A DNA stretch of 64,000 nucleotides from an uncultured Ignavibacteriota bacterium (GTDB lineage: Bacteria > Bacteroidota > Ignavibacteria > UBA10030 > UBA8401): NCBI GenBank assembly GCA_903884005.1, contig CAISDA010000063.1, forward strand, positions 1 to 64,000, in the 5' to 3' direction. Shown piece after piece: positions 61,273 through 64,000 of this stretch. A program made the position numbers and the translations under genes. Numbering within the stretch: position 1 is the stretch's first letter; every line of letters begins with the position of its first letter. Below the pieces are notes generated by a model. It was given only the letters and a program-made list of their open reading frames with translations. It ran no database searches and was not told the DNA's origin.

Positions 61273-62634
61273 ATGCCTTTTCGATACATCGTTCTCATCT
61301 TCATCCTGTCTCTCGCTCTCACGCACACGGCCGGCGCGCAGAATTATCCCGATCAATCCTACTCTCTCCGCATCGATTCGCTGGTTGCCAACATCGAATC
61401 CAACGACGGCTTGGTCCTCAGCGGCGACGGAAAGAAATTCATGCTCCAATCCGATCGCGTTGACGGCTCCATCATCATCAAGCCGCAGTATTCCGCATCC
61501 CCATTCAATTGGGGACTGCCCTCCTGGAACGGCACCGCGCCGAATGACAGTGGTGCATTCAAGATACAGATGCGTTTCCCATCCGGTACAGGATGGTCAT
61601 CGTGGCTGACGGTCGGATTCTGGAAGGCCAACATCTGGACTACTTACGGTTCCCTCAGCAGCGGTGTCAGCACCGTCGACTACGACAATGTGACATTTTC
61701 CTCTTACGTCAGCTCATGGCAATTCAAGATCATCATGATGCGCAAGACCGCCGCCATCGCATCGCCGACCATCAGTAAACTCAGCTTCTGCGTCAGCGAT
61801 ACACGGACGACCGCCTCACAGAATTACACCACGATCCTCGCGGACAAGCCAGCGCAGCTGTTCATCCCGACGACATTCATCTATCAATACAGTGTTGACG
61901 CCACCATCGGCGGCAGCATCTGCTCACCCACGTCTGTGTCGATGATCCTGCGCAGCTACAATATTACCGTCGATCCGCTGCAATTTGCGCGCGACACGTA
62001 CGATCCTTACTTCGGCATGTACGGCATTTGGCCGCGCGTGGTGCAAAATGCTTCGCAATACGGAGTGGACGGTGCCGTCACTCAATATCGCAGCTGGAGC
62101 CAGGCCCGCGATGTGCTGGCGAAAGGCGGACGTATCTCCATGTCTGTCGGTGCCCCGCTCTACACCGGACACCTCATCATGCTTGCCGGTTTCAATGCCG
62201 CGGGAGATCCTATCGTTCACGATCCTGCCCGGTCCGATGGGTATTCACACGTCTTCAGCAAGAGCGATCTGTCACATTCATGGTTCGATAAAGGCGGCGT
62301 TGCCTACACGTTCTACCCGGCCGGCACTTACACCTCTGTCTGGGACTTCGCCGACGGAGCGCAGGTTGCACGGGACTATCGCCTGGACCAGAACTATCCG
62401 AATCCATTCAATCCTTCCACAACGATTCGGTTCTCCGTTCCTCAGAAAGGACATGTAGGGCTGACGATTTACAATGCGATCGGTGCAGAGGTTGCCACAC
62501 TGCTGTCGCAGGAAGTTGCCGGTGGTGTACACGAGGTTGTGTGGAATGCGGGCGGATTGCCCAGCGGTATTTATTTTTATCGACTTCAGACGGGTAGCTT
62601 TGTTGAAACGAAAAGGCTTCTTTTACTGAAATAG
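61273..62634 (+). CDS. Secreted C39-like peptidase with T9SS tail
   Basis: A 453-residue secreted protein. ATG 61273 gives the signal MPFRYIVLIFILSLALTHTA; the frame extends to 61135 only because it runs through toxin remnant DNA. Residues 20-190 are a beta-rich domain. A papain-fold Peptidase_C39_2-like domain follows with Cys217 in IGGSICSPTSVSMIL, His300 in TGHLIMLAGF and Asp317 in VHDPAR, a full catalytic triad. The final 85 residues are a T9SS tail (NYPNPFNPSTTIRFSVPQKG ... GIYFYRLQTGSF). The substrate is unknown; surface attachment or release through T9SS is expected. Confidence 0.85.
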   Translation: MPFRYIVLIFILSLALTHTAGAQNYPDQSYSLRIDSLVANIESNDGLVLSGDGKKFMLQSDRVDGSIIIKPQYSASPFNWGLPSWNGTAPNDSGAFKIQMRFPSGTGWSSWLTVGFWKANIWTTYGSLSSGVSTVDYDNVTFSSYVSSWQFKIIMMRKTAAIASPTISKLSFCVSDTRTTASQNYTTILADKPAQLFIPTTFIYQYSVDATIGGSICSPTSVSMILRSYNITVDPLQFARDTYDPYFGMYGIWPRVVQNASQYGVDGAVTQYRSWSQARDVLAKGGRISMSVGAPLYTGHLIMLAGFNAAGDPIVHDPARSDGYSHVFSKSDLSHSWFDKGGVAYTFYPAGTYTSVWDFADGAQVARDYRLDQNYPNPFNPSTTIRFSVPQKGHVGLTIYNAIGAEVATLLSQEVAGGVHEVVWNAGGLPSGIYFYRLQTGSFVETKRLLLLK

Positions 62635-62964
62635 TAATTTGACGCGTGTCGGCAGCCATTAGCACCGATTCTCGAGCCGGACTCACGATTGTCGCCGCGT
62701 CGGCAAGCCACAACGATGCGCCCATATACCATTCGGCGGCAACGGAATCAAGCCTCTTCCGTCCATTCGCCACGAACTTACTATGGTTCTTCGCTGACGT
62801 CGTATGTGGGCGCTTGGCTCTTCATTGAAGCAACATGGATAGCAGATCACAAGAATCCATCATCCGCAGTGCCGCAAGATCTTTTCCGCCAAACCCGGCT
62901 GGCATTTTTCGATATATTTAACTAGTGTTTCAATTTTTCGATTTTGGACAAGAAGCGACTTCTT
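62635..62964. other. Intergenic stretch without a recognised gene
   Basis: 330 bases downstream of the peptidase gene. Frames in it lack starts and homology. It drops from GC-rich to AT-rich near 62900, where the block of toxin and ATPase remnants begins. Confidence 0.4.
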
Positions 62965-63204
62965 CTAAATCCCCCTGTCAACCGTTAAAAAATACTCGCA
63001 ATGCAATTCTACGGCACAACTGATATGCAGTGCGTCAAGAGGAGTAAATCCTAAATCGGTCAATACATTCATGTTACTTAAAATATTTTCATTTTCTTCA
63101 ACATCATACCTCGCAACACGCTTCCATTTTTCTATTTCAATTCGTTTTTCATCGTAAAGATTATTGTCATTTTCATAATCAAGAATATACGACCAGCATA
63201 CCCT
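62965..63204 (-). pseudogene. PIN-domain protein C-terminal remnant
   Basis: The minus strand reads VCWSYILDYENDNNLYDEKR, a middle part with EENENILSNMNVLTDLGF, and TPLDALHISCAVELHCEYFL followed by TVDRGI and a stop. LDALHI-CA-E--C-YFLT-D is the C-terminal signature of PIN-domain (VapC-related) proteins with the conserved metal-binding Asp residues. The first 50-60 residues, including the leading catalytic Asp, are missing, and the frame opens inside the stop region of the neighbouring DUF4143 fragment. Confidence 0.7.
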
Positions 63205-63541
63205 ATTTTTTACCTTTCAAGACGAATGGAAGATAATTGTCCCGGTTGATCAGAGACAGCAACGCCTCAGGATACGATTCCTTCCAGGATTTCGGAATCT
63301 TTATCTTCTTTTTCTCAGACCACTTCACCTCGTAACCATGTAAGACTCCGTTTTTCTCTTCGACAAGATCTATCTCCTGGCCATCGTACGTTCTCCAGAA
63401 ATACGTTTGCGTAGTCCGCTCAAGATAGGAATTTGACTTCAGGCGTTCCATCACAATATGCCCAACACAATTTACCCCGGGAAATTTCGGTGGAAGACGG
63501 TAATCATTTTTTGTGACATCGCACATGGTATGGGTGCACAT
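63203..63541 (-). pseudogene. DUF4143-containing ATPase, C-terminal fragment
   Basis: A frame of 112 residues. From about residue 25 on it matches the C-terminal DUF4143 domain of archaeal/bacterial AAA_14 ATPases: VGHIVMERLKSNSYLERTTQ, then YFWRTYDGQEIDLVEEKNGV and GYEVKWSEKKKIKIPKSWKE. The N-terminal ATPase (Walker A and B) is absent; the first 24 residues look like unrelated sequence. It ends exactly where the PIN remnant opens and begins one base after the T9SS gene's stop. Confidence 0.75.
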
Positions 63542-64000
63542 TTATTTTACATACATCATTTTCATCGTTCCTGAAAAAGAGCCAGCTGAAATTTTATAAT
63601 AATACATTCCGCTTGGGATGTGTACCCCATCAAATTTCACTTCATAATTACCGGCAGCTTGTTTCTCATGAACAAGGGTTGCAATTTCTTTTCCCAGGAC
63701 ATCATACACTTTCAACGAAACAACCCCCTCCTGAGGCAATTGATAACTAATCGTCGTACTCGGATTGAACGGGTTTGGATAATTTTGATATAGGTTGAAT
63801 GACGATGGTAAATGAATTTTCTCATCAACTCCGGTTGTATATTTTTCTATCGTGCCGCCGGGAGTTAACGACCTTCCAGAAAAAGCCGCATAGTCTTTTG
63901 GATACCTGTAGATTCTGAAGACCGAATTCATGTATTCTCCGGCATGTGCCGCATCAGGCGGTATTGTTGCCCCTTGATACAGAGGACCGGATAAGGCAAC
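63542..64000 (-). CDS. T9SS-secreted protein, C-terminal part (cut by window edge)
   Basis: The minus-strand frame is open from the window edge to a stop at 63542, at least 152 residues. The first visible part (LSGPLYQGATIPPDAAHAGE, then YMNSVFRIYRYPKDYAAFSG) is the end of an unidentified secreted protein. The tail NYPNPFNPSTTISYQLPQEG ... GMYYYKISAGSFSGTMKMMY is a T9SS sorting domain. An internal ATG at 63931 exists but the frame continues upstream without a stop, so the true start is outside the window. Function of the body cannot be judged. Confidence 0.8.
   Translation of the reverse strand, partial: VALSGPLYQGATIPPDAAHAGEYMNSVFRIYRYPKDYAAFSGRSLTPGGTIEKYTTGVDEKIHLPSSFNLYQNYPNPFNPSTTISYQLPQEGVVSLKVYDVLGKEIATLVHEKQAAGNYEVKFDGVHIPSGMYYYKISAGSFSGTMKMMYVK

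Overview
The window reads as a chromosomal segment from a bacterium of the Bacteroidota/Chlorobi (FCB) group, most like Ignavibacteria or Kapabacteria. Three things point there. Several secreted proteins end in a type IX secretion (T9SS, Por) sorting tail of the form YPNPFNP...G.YFYRL...F...KR. There is a 31-residue AURKAIP1/COX24 protein. GWxTD, LPP20-like and BamA-like proteins complete the picture. Strong Shine-Dalgarno sequences (GGAGG, AAAGGAG) and frequent GTG/TTG starts argue against class Bacteroidia proper. The species cannot be named from the sequence alone.

Layout. (1) 1-9000, minus strand: an AT-rich surface-polysaccharide cluster (flippase, pyruvyl-transferase-like protein, UDP-galactopyranose mutase, four glycosyltransferase-type proteins), with the N-terminus of an ISL3-family transposase at the left edge. 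(2) 9000-35600, minus strand: a GC-richer housekeeping backbone. It holds an EF-G paralogue, small envelope and nucleoid proteins, SppA, HtpX, three LPP20-like secreted proteins beside an M48 peptidase and a CHASE2 adenylate cyclase, RNase HII, a UbiA prenyltransferase, a BamA-like porin, a GWxTD protein, RimO, CdsA, a CPBP protease, GT9, a VanX-like dipeptidase, geranylgeranyl reductase with a ferredoxin, an FKBP isomerase and HU. (3) 35800-42640, plus strand: a small secreted protein, a 1207-residue TPR protein, an unknown protein and ObgE. (4) 42686-44694, minus strand: a membrane protein and a papain-like peptidase. (5) From a tRNA-Met at 44967 to the right edge: an accessory region rich in secreted T9SS or dockerin-type proteins, toxin-antitoxin genes, gene remnants and a two-component system.

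Most noteworthy points: a cohesin-like T9SS-anchored protein lying between two dockerin-terminated proteins that share an 835-bp gap-free duplication (50680-57814); a set of genes compatible with archaeal-type ether lipid synthesis (UbiA of the DGGGP-synthase type, geranylgeranyl reductase plus ferredoxin, CdsA); a YtxH gene broken in frame exactly at a canonical G-GGA-AAG slippery heptamer; toxin-antitoxin promoters with perfect palindromes overlapping the core promoter; families of intergenic palindromic repeats, including two about 198-bp copies in inverted orientation 7 kb apart; and a degenerate pseudo-receiver protein next to a NarL/NarX-type two-component pair.

No CRISPR array, rRNA or convincing prophage was seen.
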